From Thermococcus bergensis (GTDB taxonomy: Archaea; Methanobacteriota_B; Thermococci; Thermococcales; Thermococcaceae): a DNA stretch of 64,000 nt. Below the pieces are notes generated by a model. That model ran no database searches and was not told the origin of the DNA. It was given only the letters and a program-made list of their open reading frames with translations. The position numbers were made by a program, and so were the translations under genes. Positions within the stretch are counted from its first letter, which is position 1. The number at the start of each line of letters is the position of its first letter. Location: the NCBI RefSeq assembly GCF_020386975.1, contig NZ_JABFNK010000003.1:124001-188000 (forward strand). The letters run 5' to 3'. This document shows positions 46,117 through 54,344 of this stretch, piece by piece.

Positions 46117-46356
46117 GTAAACCATGACCCTGTTAACCCAAATGTCAAAACTCTTGAACAGTTCAGAGAATGGGTGCTCTTTAACCATAAAGTATTTCCG
46201 GACTTTCATGTAACCATTGAAGATACCATTGCCCAAAGCGACAAGATAGTAAAACGATGGACAGCTACTGGAACCCATAAGGCTGAGATGATGGGCATTC
46301 CCCCAACCAACAGGCAAGTAACCATCCGAGGAGTTGCTATATACCGCTTTGAAGGG

Positions 46357-46602
46357 CTGTTTTGTGGATTATAACATTTGAAGCTTTTGATTGCTTTTGA
46401 TAACCAAAATTTATATTTGCATTTTTGCATACTGTTAATGGTGTAGCAGTCCCCGGTATGTGGGTTTTTAAGCCCGAATGGGGATTAAAAACGGAAGATG
46501 TGGGGAGTCACCGTTCCCCCCGAAAGCCCTCCAATGAAGACGGGAGGAGGGAAGGTTATCCGCTACGACCGTTTCACCAGTCCCAAAAGTAGCGGATAAC
46601 CA
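46357..46602 (+). other. ~246-bp insertion with strong hairpins, candidate structured RNA or tnpB 3'-end relic
   Basis: Located inside the SnoaL pseudogene. From about 46441 the sequence is dense in complementary arms: TCCCC/GGGGA (about 46450-46483), GGGGA/TCCCC (46502-46520), CCCTCC/GGAGGG (46527-46551), and a 13-bp perfect stem GGTTATCCGCTAC (46554-46566) with GTAGCGGATAACC (46589-46601). It also reads open in one frame (KPEWGLKTEDVGSH...), like the Ser/Arg-rich tails of TnpB. An omega-RNA-bearing relic of an IS200/IS605 element is the favoured reading; a MITE is an alternative. Confidence 0.45.
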
Positions 46603-46684
46603 GAACGGATATGATATGCTTAACATGCTACAGCAACTTGGTGCTTTCCCCCAAAAATGATAGTATTCCCCGCTAAGTTCTTTT

Positions 46685-46771
46685 TTATTTAATTTTACGT
46701 TCTTCATAATGGAAGAGCATTATGATAACAACCAGAACTCCCAGAAATATGCCCTTGAAATATCTTTCCAT
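46685..46771 (-). CDS. Possible 28-residue membrane peptide
   Basis: MERYFKGIFLGVLVVIIMLFHYEERKIK: a single hydrophobic helix with charged ends. It lies downstream of the small membrane protein at 46835 on the same strand. No clear ribosome-binding site; may be spurious. Confidence 0.2.
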   Translation of the reverse strand: MERYFKGIFLGVLVVIIMLFHYEERKIK

Positions 46772-46834
46772 AGGCAACACCAAGAAAGAATAGGCATTGG
46801 CATTAATCCCCTATTATGCATAGTTGTAAATTGT

Positions 46835-47053
46835 TCAAGAGTAGTGGTTCTTCTTGTTTTCTCTAACTCGGTTCAAAAATGATGGTAAATTTGCAGCTAT
46901 AATAGATATAACAAAACCGATAGATAGCATAACTGCTATGTTATCAGCTGTACCATAGTTACCAACAAAGACGGAACCTGCAGCAATCACGCTAGCAACG
47001 GAGCCAATTAGTAGACCCACACCCAATCCATTTAAAAAACTCTTCTGTTCCAA
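46835..47053 (-). CDS. Small two-helix membrane protein
   Basis: 72 residues with two hydrophobic segments (LGVGLLIGSVASVIAAGSVF, about 10-29, and IAVMLSIGFVISIIAANLP, about 39-57) and a basic C-terminus. On the minus strand an AGGAGGGA sits seven bases before a TTG start at 47053, and GTTAAGTATAAAC provides a nearby AT box. Not recognised. Confidence 0.55.
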   Translation of the reverse strand: MEQKSFLNGLGVGLLIGSVASVIAAGSVFVGNYGTADNIAVMLSIGFVISIIAANLPSFLNRVRENKKNHYS

Positions 47054-47393
47054 TACTATCCCTCCTGTTTATACTTAACATTCAGAATTAGAATATAGCT
47101 TAAGCTATCATATATATAGGTTATGCCTCAATCACCGAGGCTCAAAGCCTATAAAAATCAAGGGAGTTTCTGATACCCTTCTCAAGTTTTTGTGTAACCT
47201 GCTGTCAGTTGGCTTTTTCCTAGAAGTTTCAACACATAGCCTAGGTTGCAGGTGAGACAAGGCCCTGAGACAAAGTTCATGAAAATACCTGTTGTTGATG
47301 CAGCCGGAACAAGCCCAATTTTCTCATTTTCAGTCCCTTCCAGAGTTTGGTTCATTAGATAAATACTTAAGCTCCAAGCTTCAAAGAGATAAT
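47054..47393. other. Intergenic region, mostly unassigned
   Basis: It holds the promoter of the minus-strand small membrane protein on its left and a TATA-like AAATACTTAAGC (about 47361-47372) on its right for the peptidase gene. In between only a 27-codon frame (47279-47362, MKIPVVDAAG...) is open. No RNA gene was recognised. Confidence 0.4.
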
Positions 47394-48053
47394 ATGCCGG
47401 AAATAGACCTTAGAGGTAAGAAAATCAAGTATGACGTCAACGTTAGAAAAGTGAGGTACGTGAGAATCTACGTGAGCCCGGAGGGCATGCTTTACGTTGT
47501 TTCTCCAACGAGAAGAGTTGAAAGGTTTCTAAAAGAAAAAGAAGACTGGATACTCTCAAAGTTGGAAAGGATAGAGGAAGCAAAAAAGATTCAAGGGTTT
47601 CCATATCTCGGAAAGTTTTATCCATCCAAAGATGGAAAAGTTTTCATCGGCAACAGAGTTCTAGACCTTTCAGACAAAAGAAAGCTTGAGGGAACTCTAA
47701 AAGACGAACTTAGGGCATTGATAATGCCTCTTATTGAAGAACGTGCCATAAGTCTGGGTGTTGAACCAAGAAAAGTCTTCATTAGAAAGCAGAAGACGAG
47801 ATGGGGAAGCTGTTCCCCAAAGGGAAACCTGAGCTTCAATCTGGCAATGCTCGCTCTTCCTCCTGAGCTCATTGACTACCTTGTGACACATGAAGTAGCC
47901 CACCTTGTAGAGATGAACCACTCCAAGAGATTTTGGAAGATAGTAGAACAATTCCATCCAGACTGGAGGAGAAAGAGGAAAGAACTTAAAGATTGGTGGA
48001 TAATTGTTCATAACAACCCGGTATGGAGGGAAATTTTGGAGGGAGAAAAATGA
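47394..48053 (+). CDS. YgjP-type (DUF45) metallopeptidase
   Basis: 219 residues. The zinc site is VTHEVAHLVEMNHSKRFW (HExxH near 163-167, third His in NHS), and KTRWGSCSPKGNLSFN upstream is characteristic of the YgjP/DUF45 family, related to SprT/WLM proteases. Biological substrate unknown. ATG 47394 lies about 25 bp after the TATA box, so the transcript is probably nearly leaderless; the 34 in-frame codons upstream are not protein-like. It overlaps the next gene by ATGA. Confidence 0.85.
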   Translation: MPEIDLRGKKIKYDVNVRKVRYVRIYVSPEGMLYVVSPTRRVERFLKEKEDWILSKLERIEEAKKIQGFPYLGKFYPSKDGKVFIGNRVLDLSDKRKLEGTLKDELRALIMPLIEERAISLGVEPRKVFIRKQKTRWGSCSPKGNLSFNLAMLALPPELIDYLVTHEVAHLVEMNHSKRFWKIVEQFHPDWRRKRKELKDWWIIVHNNPVWREILEGEK

Positions 48054-48805
48054 GGGTTATCCTTCTGGGTTCCGGCTCATATAGCGGGACACCTAAAGCG
48101 TTGTGTAACTGCGAGAACTGCACGAGAGCGAGAAAGTTCCCGCAGTACAGAAGAACAAGGTTTTCTATGTATATCCCCAAGATAAAAGCCCTCATAGACC
48201 CCTCTCCAGACTTATATTACCACCTAAGGCATCTTAACGAAAAAGTCGAGAACGTTTTCATAACGCATCCTCACTTTGACCATATTGCCGGGCTTCCCGA
48301 GCTGCAGGTTTTCAAAGAGGTGACCTTCTACTCCCATGAGAAAACTCTCCACGTTGCAAAGCTATTACAGGAAACGTTCTTAGGAGAGAGGGAGTGGAGA
48401 TACACCCCATTAGACTTCAATAGATGGTATGAGTTTGGAAACTTTAGGGTGAAGCATTTTCCGGTTGTTCACCAGCCAGGAGAGGTTGCAGGAGGCTTTA
48501 TCTTGGAGATAGGAGAAAAGAAAATCGCCATAACCGGGGACACCGGACCGGAGATCTTGAAAGATGAAAGGGTACTACAGGAGATCCAAGGAGCTGACCT
48601 TCTGGTTTCCGAGATGACCCACAAACACTCAATCCCCAAAACTCATCTTGGAGTTGAGGATGCCATTAAGCTTGCCCAGATGGTTGGTGCGAATAAAACG
48701 CTCTTCGTGCATATAAGCCACTCAAACTACACCCACGAGGGGCTGGAAGAAAAAGTTAGAGAGATAGGAATAGTTGGAAGGGACTTCATGCATCTTAAAA
48801 TTTAG
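48050..48805 (+). CDS. Metallo-beta-lactamase-fold phosphodiesterase (PhnP-like)
   Basis: 251 residues. LLGSGSYSGTPKALCNCENCTRAR has the N-terminal CxCxxC-type structural zinc site of PhnP-like phosphodiesterases; HPHFDHIAGLP is the HxHxDH motif (about 75), with VVHQ, TGDTGPE and HISHSN completing the metal centre. It probably hydrolyses cyclic phosphates or small nucleotides. It is translationally coupled to the peptidase gene (ATGA). Confidence 0.87.
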   Translation: MRVILLGSGSYSGTPKALCNCENCTRARKFPQYRRTRFSMYIPKIKALIDPSPDLYYHLRHLNEKVENVFITHPHFDHIAGLPELQVFKEVTFYSHEKTLHVAKLLQETFLGEREWRYTPLDFNRWYEFGNFRVKHFPVVHQPGEVAGGFILEIGEKKIAITGDTGPEILKDERVLQEIQGADLLVSEMTHKHSIPKTHLGVEDAIKLAQMVGANKTLFVHISHSNYTHEGLEEKVREIGIVGRDFMHLKI

Positions 48806-48866
48806 TAAGAACCCTCACAAGGCCCTCCAAAGAAAAATCGTTAAAACGGGAAGCTCAGGCGATACT

Positions 48867-49280
48867 TCACTCTCCCATTACCTGAACAACCACCTTTCTC
48901 CTTCTTGGTCTTACGTCAAGCTCCACAAAGAATATCTGCTGCCATATTCCCCTAACGACCTTCCCATCAACAACCGGAAGCACCAGTGAAGGGCCCAAAA
49001 GAGTAGCCCTTAGGTGGGAGTGGGCATTGTTGTCTATCAAATCATGCTTGTAGCCGGCACTTTTAGGCACGATCTCTTTCAGAATTCTTTTAAAATCTTC
49101 AAGAAGACCAGTTTCGTGTTCTATCGTCACCACAGCCCCAGTTGCTCCGGGAACAAACACAAGAACCTGGCCATTTGTGATTTCACTCCTTTCCACTATC
49201 TCCTCAACTTCAGAGGTTATATCTATCAAGTCGATTTCGCCTTTCGTGGAAAATCTAAGTTCTTCCGTTACCACTTTCAT
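48867..49280 (-). CDS. YjbQ/UPF0047 family protein (thiamine-phosphate-synthase-like side activity)
   Basis: 137 residues. Motifs of the family: FVPGATGAVVTIEHETGL, SAGYKHDLIDNNAHSHLRATLLGPS (His cluster at the trimer interface) and GIWQQIFFVELD. Escherichia coli YjbQ can replace thiamine phosphate synthase weakly. Here it is followed upstream by VanZ and an HTH-ThiN regulator on the same strand, overlapping VanZ by 26 bp, supporting a thiamine connection. Confidence 0.87.
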   Translation of the reverse strand: MKVVTEELRFSTKGEIDLIDITSEVEEIVERSEITNGQVLVFVPGATGAVVTIEHETGLLEDFKRILKEIVPKSAGYKHDLIDNNAHSHLRATLLGPSLVLPVVDGKVVRGIWQQIFFVELDVRPRRRKVVVQVMGE

Positions 49281-49551
49281 TCCACCACCTCCAGATTAAG
49301 TAACCCACTCCGAACCCTATTAGATTTGCGGCCATGTCCATAAAAGAAAAAGTTCTTCCCGGAATAAAGAGCTGTAGAGATTCAAAAACGACCGGAAAGA
49401 CCATATAGGTCTTTTCACCCATCAGGCCAAGAGCGAAGAACTCCAAGAAATGGGCTATTTTGTCTCCTCCTGCTATTCCAGCAGAGGGGACTTTGGGAGA
49501 GAGATTAGCACAGGCCAAAAAGATAAGGTATAGATACCTCAAAAGCCTCAT
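49255..49551 (-). CDS. VanZ-like membrane protein
   Basis: 98 residues, about three membrane spans, with DKIAHFLEFFALGLM and FESLQLFIPGRTFSFMDMAANLIG as the VanZ signature. Function in archaea unknown. It overlaps both neighbouring genes, so it belongs to the ThiN-regulator/YjbQ transcript. Confidence 0.8.
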   Translation of the reverse strand: MRLLRYLYLIFLACANLSPKVPSAGIAGGDKIAHFLEFFALGLMGEKTYMVFPVVFESLQLFIPGRTFSFMDMAANLIGFGVGYLIWRWWNESGNGRT

Positions 49552-50444
49552 AGGAGACTCTCCAGCTTCTTAACCTTTTCAACAACCTCCACGGGGTTTT
49601 TACCAAAGATATAAACGCAGGGCTCTATCCCAAATCCACCCTTGTCTATTATAGCATCAAGAACGCCTTTTTTCTTGAATTCATCGAGGATCAGCTTAAC
49701 TGTTTCCTCCTCACTCCTCTCGCTTTTTTCCACAGTACCGACCTTGAAGCCAGCTTTTCTAAGAGCGTCAGATATTTTCTCATCGTACCTTATGTTCAGA
49801 ACGCTTCTAATCTCGGGGAAAATTTCAGACAACCCTATTAAAACCTCCGCCATGTGCTCACTTGCCCCAAACTCCGGAGGCAAAGCATAAACTTTTCCTT
49901 TTACTACCGTTATCCTTCCTGGAATTGCTGCGACATCATTCTTTTCTTTTGGATTTGGAAGAGAATAGGCAAAGTTGCTCCTAATTTCAGGTATGAGCTC
50001 TAAGAACTTCTCATCACGAAGCAGTTCATTTAAAGCCAAGGATAGCTCCTCTAAAATTTGGGTTCTTGAGGGTTCTTCAGTAAATATCTCCCCACATAAC
50101 GACTCATCCGTACTTCCGACGTATTCTAAATAACCTTTGCAGAGAACGCCACTTTTAAACATTTCAAAGAACTTCCTGTTCAGAAACCTCACCACGTCCT
50201 CTTTCCTAGCCCCATACAAAATAAGCCCCGCAACTTCTTCAGAAACTTTTTCAATTTCTCTGCCGAGCTCACCACCCAACTTCTTATACTTCCCGGTTAG
50301 GTATTTGCTGACCATTGCCTGGGTAATTCCCAGATGTTCCGCTATTTTCATCTGGGTTAAGCCTTTGGAGTATAAAATCCGAGCAACATTCGCCCTAAGG
50401 TTGGGCATAACTTCCTCAGCCCAGAATTCACAAGGGGTTTTCAT
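49548..50444 (-). CDS. HTH-ThiN transcriptional regulator (ThiR-like)
   Basis: 298 residues. An N-terminal XRE-like helix-turn-helix (KGLTQMKIAEHLGITQAMVSKYLTGKYKKL) is joined to a C-terminal ThiN domain (about residues 125-298; e.g. SNFAYSLPN, VAAIPGRITVVKG, DKGGFGIEPCVYIFG). ThiN alone makes thiamine phosphate; HTH-fused forms are described as thiamine-phosphate-sensing repressors of thiamine genes in archaea. ATG 50444 follows GGTGAAGG; GTG 50453 is an alternative. It is divergent from the lipoprotein gene at 50540. Confidence 0.85.
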   Translation of the reverse strand: MKTPCEFWAEEVMPNLRANVARILYSKGLTQMKIAEHLGITQAMVSKYLTGKYKKLGGELGREIEKVSEEVAGLILYGARKEDVVRFLNRKFFEMFKSGVLCKGYLEYVGSTDESLCGEIFTEEPSRTQILEELSLALNELLRDEKFLELIPEIRSNFAYSLPNPKEKNDVAAIPGRITVVKGKVYALPPEFGASEHMAEVLIGLSEIFPEIRSVLNIRYDEKISDALRKAGFKVGTVEKSERSEEETVKLILDEFKKKGVLDAIIDKGGFGIEPCVYIFGKNPVEVVEKVKKLESLL

Positions 50445-50539
50445 GACCTTCACCAGTTGTTCATTTTTAAAACTAAGTTATAAACCTTTTCCAGAAAAGC
50501 TTATATCTCTAACCCTCTTTTTAACCACTGTGAGGAAAT

Positions 50540-52054
50540 ATGAAACTAATTAAAATAATACCCATTTTCCTGATAATTTTTTCTCTCGGATGCATTACCG
50601 TTGAAGATGGGCTCTACTCATCCCCCATAAACTCTAATGTCAAAGTATACGTGCAGATAGAAGAAAAAAGCGCAGTTTTTGACTTTTCAGAAGTAGAAAT
50701 AAAAGTGGGAGATAAAACGATAAGTGAATTCAATAAGCCCGTTTTTGTTGGATATGCAAGAGGAGAGAACGGAGAAGTCAACGTTGCATTCATTGCGGAA
50801 GCAAGAGTAAAAAACTGGTATGGAAAAAAAGGGCATGCTAAAAACCTGATTACACTTAAGCTCCCCTATGGAGAAGAAGTACTTGTTACCCTGGAGCTCT
50901 ACTATCAAGATGAGAGCATTAGGATAAGAGCAGATAGAGATAAATCAGGAGTTATCGGTGAGAGCATTCCAAAAGATGTTTTTCTATCTCCAGAAGAAGC
51001 CCTGCTTGGAGAGATAAGAGATCTCTATGGAGAAATTCCACAAGGTATTCTGAAAGAAATCGAGAGAAACAAAAAATTGAGCAGTTTTTTCCTGCAAAAG
51101 TATTTCGAAACAGGTAACATCACGTATCTTATATCCTATAGGGATTCCTCCTATGTATTACGGGCTTTTGGAGAGCTTGCAAAGTGGAAAGCCCTCACAC
51201 CTGTTGACCTAAAGGTCTTCAACCTAACTCTGAAAGCCAATAACGAGTACTACTCCCGCTTTACTTCACCACAAAAGGACTTTTTTACTGTGATATTCTC
51301 GGATAGCACTCCCTATTACTCTCCTATAAGGATAAAGGGAGAGCTAAACACCTCCTTGCCCTTCATATATTATCGGGGAAGGGGGATAAATCTCTATGCG
51401 GTGAGTGCCCTTCACTGGGTTGACCTGTACTTCCAAAGGGGAGATAATGAAAAAGCTCTAAGACTCCTGGACGAGCTTCAGGGGCTCCTCTATTACGGAA
51501 ATTACAACGGCGAAGATTACGCTTTGTTTTTGAATTATTTTCATTTTGAGAATTCTTCTGTTCCCTGGGTTTCTGGTTATGCCCAAGGCTTGGGAGCAGG
51601 ATTATATGCAAAAGCCTACCAAACAACAAAAAACAAAACATACCTAAAAACAGCAAACCTGCTATTAAATTCATTTGACCTGCCTTTAGAAATGAACGGA
51701 TTTGTTGCAGATACAAAATACGGGCCATGGTATCTCGAATACAACTACAATTCAAATGAGCTGGTCTTAAACGGCCACATAATAGCTTTGCAAGGCCTCT
51801 ACTACTACTGGGAAATCACGAAAGATGAAAAAGCATGGAGACTATTCAAAGCTGGAGTAGAGAGCACAAAGAGGGCACTCCCAATCTTTGACACCAACTC
51901 GTGGAGTTTATACTCAAACATTCATGGAAAAGCAATGAGAAAATACCACGAACTCCATATCCAGCTCTTGGAATGGCTCTATGAAAAAACGGAAAATGAG
52001 ATCTTTAAAGAATATGCAGAAAAATGGAAGAGATCACTCAAGGATGTGCGGTAG
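50540..52054 (+). CDS. Lipoprotein with D-glucuronyl C5-epimerase-like C-terminal domain
   Basis: 504 residues. Lipobox SLGCITVE near 15-18 shows membrane anchoring. The N-terminal third is beta-rich; the C-terminal half (about 270-500) is an alpha/alpha toroid with family-typical pieces SVPWVSGYAQGLGAGLYAKAY, GPWYLEYNY, LNGHIIALQGLYYYWEI and NSWSLYS. This domain occurs in glucuronyl C5-epimerases and bacterial relatives acting on polysaccharides. Substrate unknown; a role in surface glycan processing is a guess. A TATA-like GCTTATATCTC lies at about 50498-50508. Confidence 0.75.
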   Translation: MKLIKIIPIFLIIFSLGCITVEDGLYSSPINSNVKVYVQIEEKSAVFDFSEVEIKVGDKTISEFNKPVFVGYARGENGEVNVAFIAEARVKNWYGKKGHAKNLITLKLPYGEEVLVTLELYYQDESIRIRADRDKSGVIGESIPKDVFLSPEEALLGEIRDLYGEIPQGILKEIERNKKLSSFFLQKYFETGNITYLISYRDSSYVLRAFGELAKWKALTPVDLKVFNLTLKANNEYYSRFTSPQKDFFTVIFSDSTPYYSPIRIKGELNTSLPFIYYRGRGINLYAVSALHWVDLYFQRGDNEKALRLLDELQGLLYYGNYNGEDYALFLNYFHFENSSVPWVSGYAQGLGAGLYAKAYQTTKNKTYLKTANLLLNSFDLPLEMNGFVADTKYGPWYLEYNYNSNELVLNGHIIALQGLYYYWEITKDEKAWRLFKAGVESTKRALPIFDTNSWSLYSNIHGKAMRKYHELHIQLLEWLYEKTENEIFKEYAEKWKRSLKDVR

Positions 52055-52621
52055 CGACCTAATAACCGGCAGAGCGACGAGAACACCGATCACAACATCC
52101 ACAGCACTTTGAATGGCATTTGGAATGCCTATCACTAGCCAGAATGGAATATGGAACCACTCTTCAATAGTTGGAATTACTTGTTCTCTTGGAATGCCCA
52201 GCCACAGCGGTAGGGCATAGTAGTAGTTCATTGCAACCATTGCGGGGATCCTTATCGCAATTCCTATCAGATACGCCACGAGCACAAATATTACAAGGTC
52301 TCTCTCCCTCTTGTAGTTCTTGAAGTCAAACCTTGTGATCCTTTTAGCAATTTCAAGGCCTATTACCACACTCAAGGTTGCAAAGAACTTCATACTGGCT
52401 CCCAACCAAGAGGCAGACGATACTAAACTCAAACCCAAAAACAATAATACTAAGGCCGTTACACTGCTCCAAAAGCCCAACAAAATGTAGATAACCACTA
52501 TCGGGACGGCTACAAGATCAATTGTCATTCCCCATTGAGTCGGAACCTTAAGCGGGGAAATCTGCAATACCAAAGATAAGCTCAGCAGCAGTCCGATTAA
52601 TCCTATCTCCCTAGCCTTCAT
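52034..52621 (-). CDS. ECF transporter S component (vitamin uptake)
   Basis: 195 residues with about six membrane spans. Features are an N-terminal helix (LIGLLLSLSLVLQI), MTIDLVAVPIVV, IRIPAMVAMNYYYALPLWLGIP and NAIQSAVDVVIG. It would bind a vitamin and use a shared ECF energising module encoded elsewhere. The NYYYALP segment recalls riboflavin-type S components, but thiamine would suit the neighbourhood; unresolved. Its end overlaps the lipoprotein gene by 21 bp tail to tail. Confidence 0.8.
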   Translation of the reverse strand: MKAREIGLIGLLLSLSLVLQISPLKVPTQWGMTIDLVAVPIVVIYILLGFWSSVTALVLLFLGLSLVSSASWLGASMKFFATLSVVIGLEIAKRITRFDFKNYKRERDLVIFVLVAYLIGIAIRIPAMVAMNYYYALPLWLGIPREQVIPTIEEWFHIPFWLVIGIPNAIQSAVDVVIGVLVALPVIRSLPHILE

Positions 52622-52706
52622 TTAAACCACCACCCGTGCTTTTGTTCCAATCTTTATAAAATTTTGTTCCATAATCGGAATATTTGGGAGGACAAAAATG
52701 AGAAGC

Positions 52707-52720
52707 AAAGCATTTATATG
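52707..52720 (+). promoter_or_regulatory. TATA box of the cysteine desulfurase gene
   Basis: AAAGCATTTATATGTTCC lies about 35-45 bp before ATG 52752. The in-frame ATG at 52698 is upstream of this box, so the shorter start is preferred. Confidence 0.5.
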
Positions 52721-52751
52721 TTCCATGAAAATAAATTCTACGGTGGTTGGC

Positions 52752-53948
52752 ATGAGAATACCCGAAGATGTCCGGAAAGACATTCCCTTAACCCAAGAGG
52801 TCATATATTTTGACAATACGGCGACTTCTCTAACCCCCAAACCAGTTATTGAGGCTATGGATGAGTATTATTTAAAATACAGGGCAAATGTCCACCGTGG
52901 AGTGCACAGGCTCTCTCAAAAGGCAACCCACGAGTATGAAAAGGCAAGGGAGATTACAGCAAAGTTTATCGGAGCTAAGTTTGAGGAGATTGTTTTCACA
53001 AAGAACACGAGTGAAAGCTTGAATTTGGCGGCTCTCGGACTGGAAGGAGTTTTCAAGAAAGGAGACAAGATAGTGACAACTCCCTATGAACACCACTCCG
53101 ACTTGCTGCCCTGGCAGAGGCTGGCTAAAAAACTTGGATTGAAACTTGAGATAATTGAGGGAGACAACGAGGGCAACCTCGACCTAACAGATGCAGAGAA
53201 GAAAATCAAAGGTGCAAAGCTTGTAGCTATACAGCACGTCTCAAATGCCCTTGGAGTCATCCACGAGGTAGAAGAAATCGGAAAGATGGCAAAAGATGAG
53301 GGAGCAATCTTTGTGGTTGATGCAGCTCAAAGCGTTGGCCATATGGAAGTTGACGTTAACAAGCTTCACGCAGACTTCTTGGCATTTTCGGGACACAAGG
53401 GTCCAATGGGCCCAACCGGAATAGGAGTTCTCTACATAAGAGAAGAGTTCTTTGATGTGTTCGAGCCTCCTCTGATAGGTGGAGGAACGATTGAAGATGT
53501 TGATATTTACGATTACAAGCTCACAAATCCACCAGAAAGATATGAAGCCGGAACACCCAACATAGGCGGAGCGATAGGTCTCGCTGCCGGAATAAAGTAC
53601 ATCGAAAAGATAGGCCTGGACAAAATCGAAAAGCAGGAGCACAAGCTCGTGACGAGGACAACTGAAGGCTTAACGGAGCTTGAAGTTCCGTGGTACGGGC
53701 CAAGAGACCTCAAAAAGCATGCGGGAGTTGTAAGCTTCAACGTTCCCCCGCTTCACCCACATGATGTCGCCGCAGTTCTGGATGAGCACAACATTATGGT
53801 GAGGAGCGGCCACCACTGTGCACTGCCGGCAATGAAGAAGTTGGGCATAAATGGAACAGTTAGGGCGTCTTTCCATGTGTATAACAGCATTGAAGAAGTT
53901 GAAACGTTCCTTGGAGTAATGGAGGAGCTTGTAAGAAGCTTAAAGTGA
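52752..53948 (+). CDS. Cysteine desulfurase (SufS/CsdA class)
   Basis: 398 residues. A PLP enzyme that takes sulfur from cysteine for Fe-S clusters and thio-modifications. YFDNTATSLTPKPV at the start, EHHSDLLPW, DAAQSVGHM, the PLP Lys in FSGHKGPMGPTG (about 222) and the persulfide Cys in RSGHHCALPAM (about 359) are all visible. It is divergent from the ECF gene and followed by a compact operon that includes a TudS-like protein. Confidence 0.93.
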   Translation: MRIPEDVRKDIPLTQEVIYFDNTATSLTPKPVIEAMDEYYLKYRANVHRGVHRLSQKATHEYEKAREITAKFIGAKFEEIVFTKNTSESLNLAALGLEGVFKKGDKIVTTPYEHHSDLLPWQRLAKKLGLKLEIIEGDNEGNLDLTDAEKKIKGAKLVAIQHVSNALGVIHEVEEIGKMAKDEGAIFVVDAAQSVGHMEVDVNKLHADFLAFSGHKGPMGPTGIGVLYIREEFFDVFEPPLIGGGTIEDVDIYDYKLTNPPERYEAGTPNIGGAIGLAAGIKYIEKIGLDKIEKQEHKLVTRTTEGLTELEVPWYGPRDLKKHAGVVSFNVPPLHPHDVAAVLDEHNIMVRSGHHCALPAMKKLGINGTVRASFHVYNSIEEVETFLGVMEELVRSLK

Positions 53949-54029
53949 TTTCTTTTTTCAACTTTTTGGGAATCGCCCGGGATTTTCTAAACCCTCTTGA
54001 GAGGCAATGTCCCCTGTTAGCACAATAGA

Positions 54030-54051
54030 TTTATGAAGTACAGTTCATAAA
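54030..54051 (+). promoter_or_regulatory. Inverted repeat at the promoter of the TBP-like mini gene
   Basis: TTTATGAA-GTACAG-TTCATAAA: perfect eight-base arms. It overlaps the probable TATA/start region 18-39 bp before ATG 54069. A dimeric regulator could bind here; none is assigned. Confidence 0.5.
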
Positions 54052-54068
54052 TTCAAGTTGGTGATTCT

Positions 54069-54344
54069 ATGCTGGTGGCGAAGCCGTGTACAAGTATGAA
54101 AGCGATAAACGTTATTCCACAGGCAAAGTTTGATTTAGACCTCGAAGAGGTCTGTGAATGCTTAGCGGAGAAAGGCTACCAGATAAAGCGAGTAACCAAG
54201 TTCTTAGCCCTTGTTAGAAAAACCTATGACATAAGCATATTTCCAAGCGGAAAAATTATAGTCAAGGAGACCGACAACAAGGAGGAAGCTTTAAAAATTG
54301 CCCAGGAAATCTACGAGTGCATCAAGGCATACAGGGTGGGCTGA
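54069..54344 (+). CDS. Small protein resembling one TBP repeat
   Basis: 91 residues. The segment YDISIFPSGKIIVKETDNKEEALKIAQEI resembles the FxSGK...tGaks-eeA part of a TATA-binding-protein repeat, also found in RNase HIII N-domains. There is only one repeat, so it could act as a homodimer. Function unknown. GGTGATTC precedes the ATG. It overlaps the next gene by one base (TGATG), starting a five-gene operon. Confidence 0.6.
   Translation: MLVAKPCTSMKAINVIPQAKFDLDLEEVCECLAEKGYQIKRVTKFLALVRKTYDISIFPSGKIIVKETDNKEEALKIAQEIYECIKAYRVG

Larger units (their letters stand above)
45972..46660 (+). pseudogene. SnoaL-like/ester-cyclase family gene, broken by two insertions
   Basis: Three coding pieces in different frames belong to one small SnoaL-fold protein. 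Piece 1, 45972-46070, encodes MTSEKEKILQQVVEEIW...YVPNF. Piece 2, 46117-46354 or so, encodes VNHDPVNPNVKTLEQF to AIYRFE. Piece 3, 46603-46660, encodes NGYDMLNMLQQLGAFPQK and a stop. The joins are the normal family order (Pro-Asn-Phe-Val-Asn-His-Asp). A 46-bp and a roughly 246-bp insertion split them. The promoter and AGGAGGTGAT remain intact, so decay looks recent. Confidence 0.75.

Noticed and set aside
47279-47362. 27-codon frame beginning MKIPVVDAAG in an intergenic region
   Set aside because: Too short and without homologue by eye; overlaps the promoter of the peptidase gene.
50490-50510. CTTTT-CCAG-AAAAG as an operator of the ThiN regulator
   Set aside because: Arms of only five A/T-rich bases; expected often by chance in this composition.
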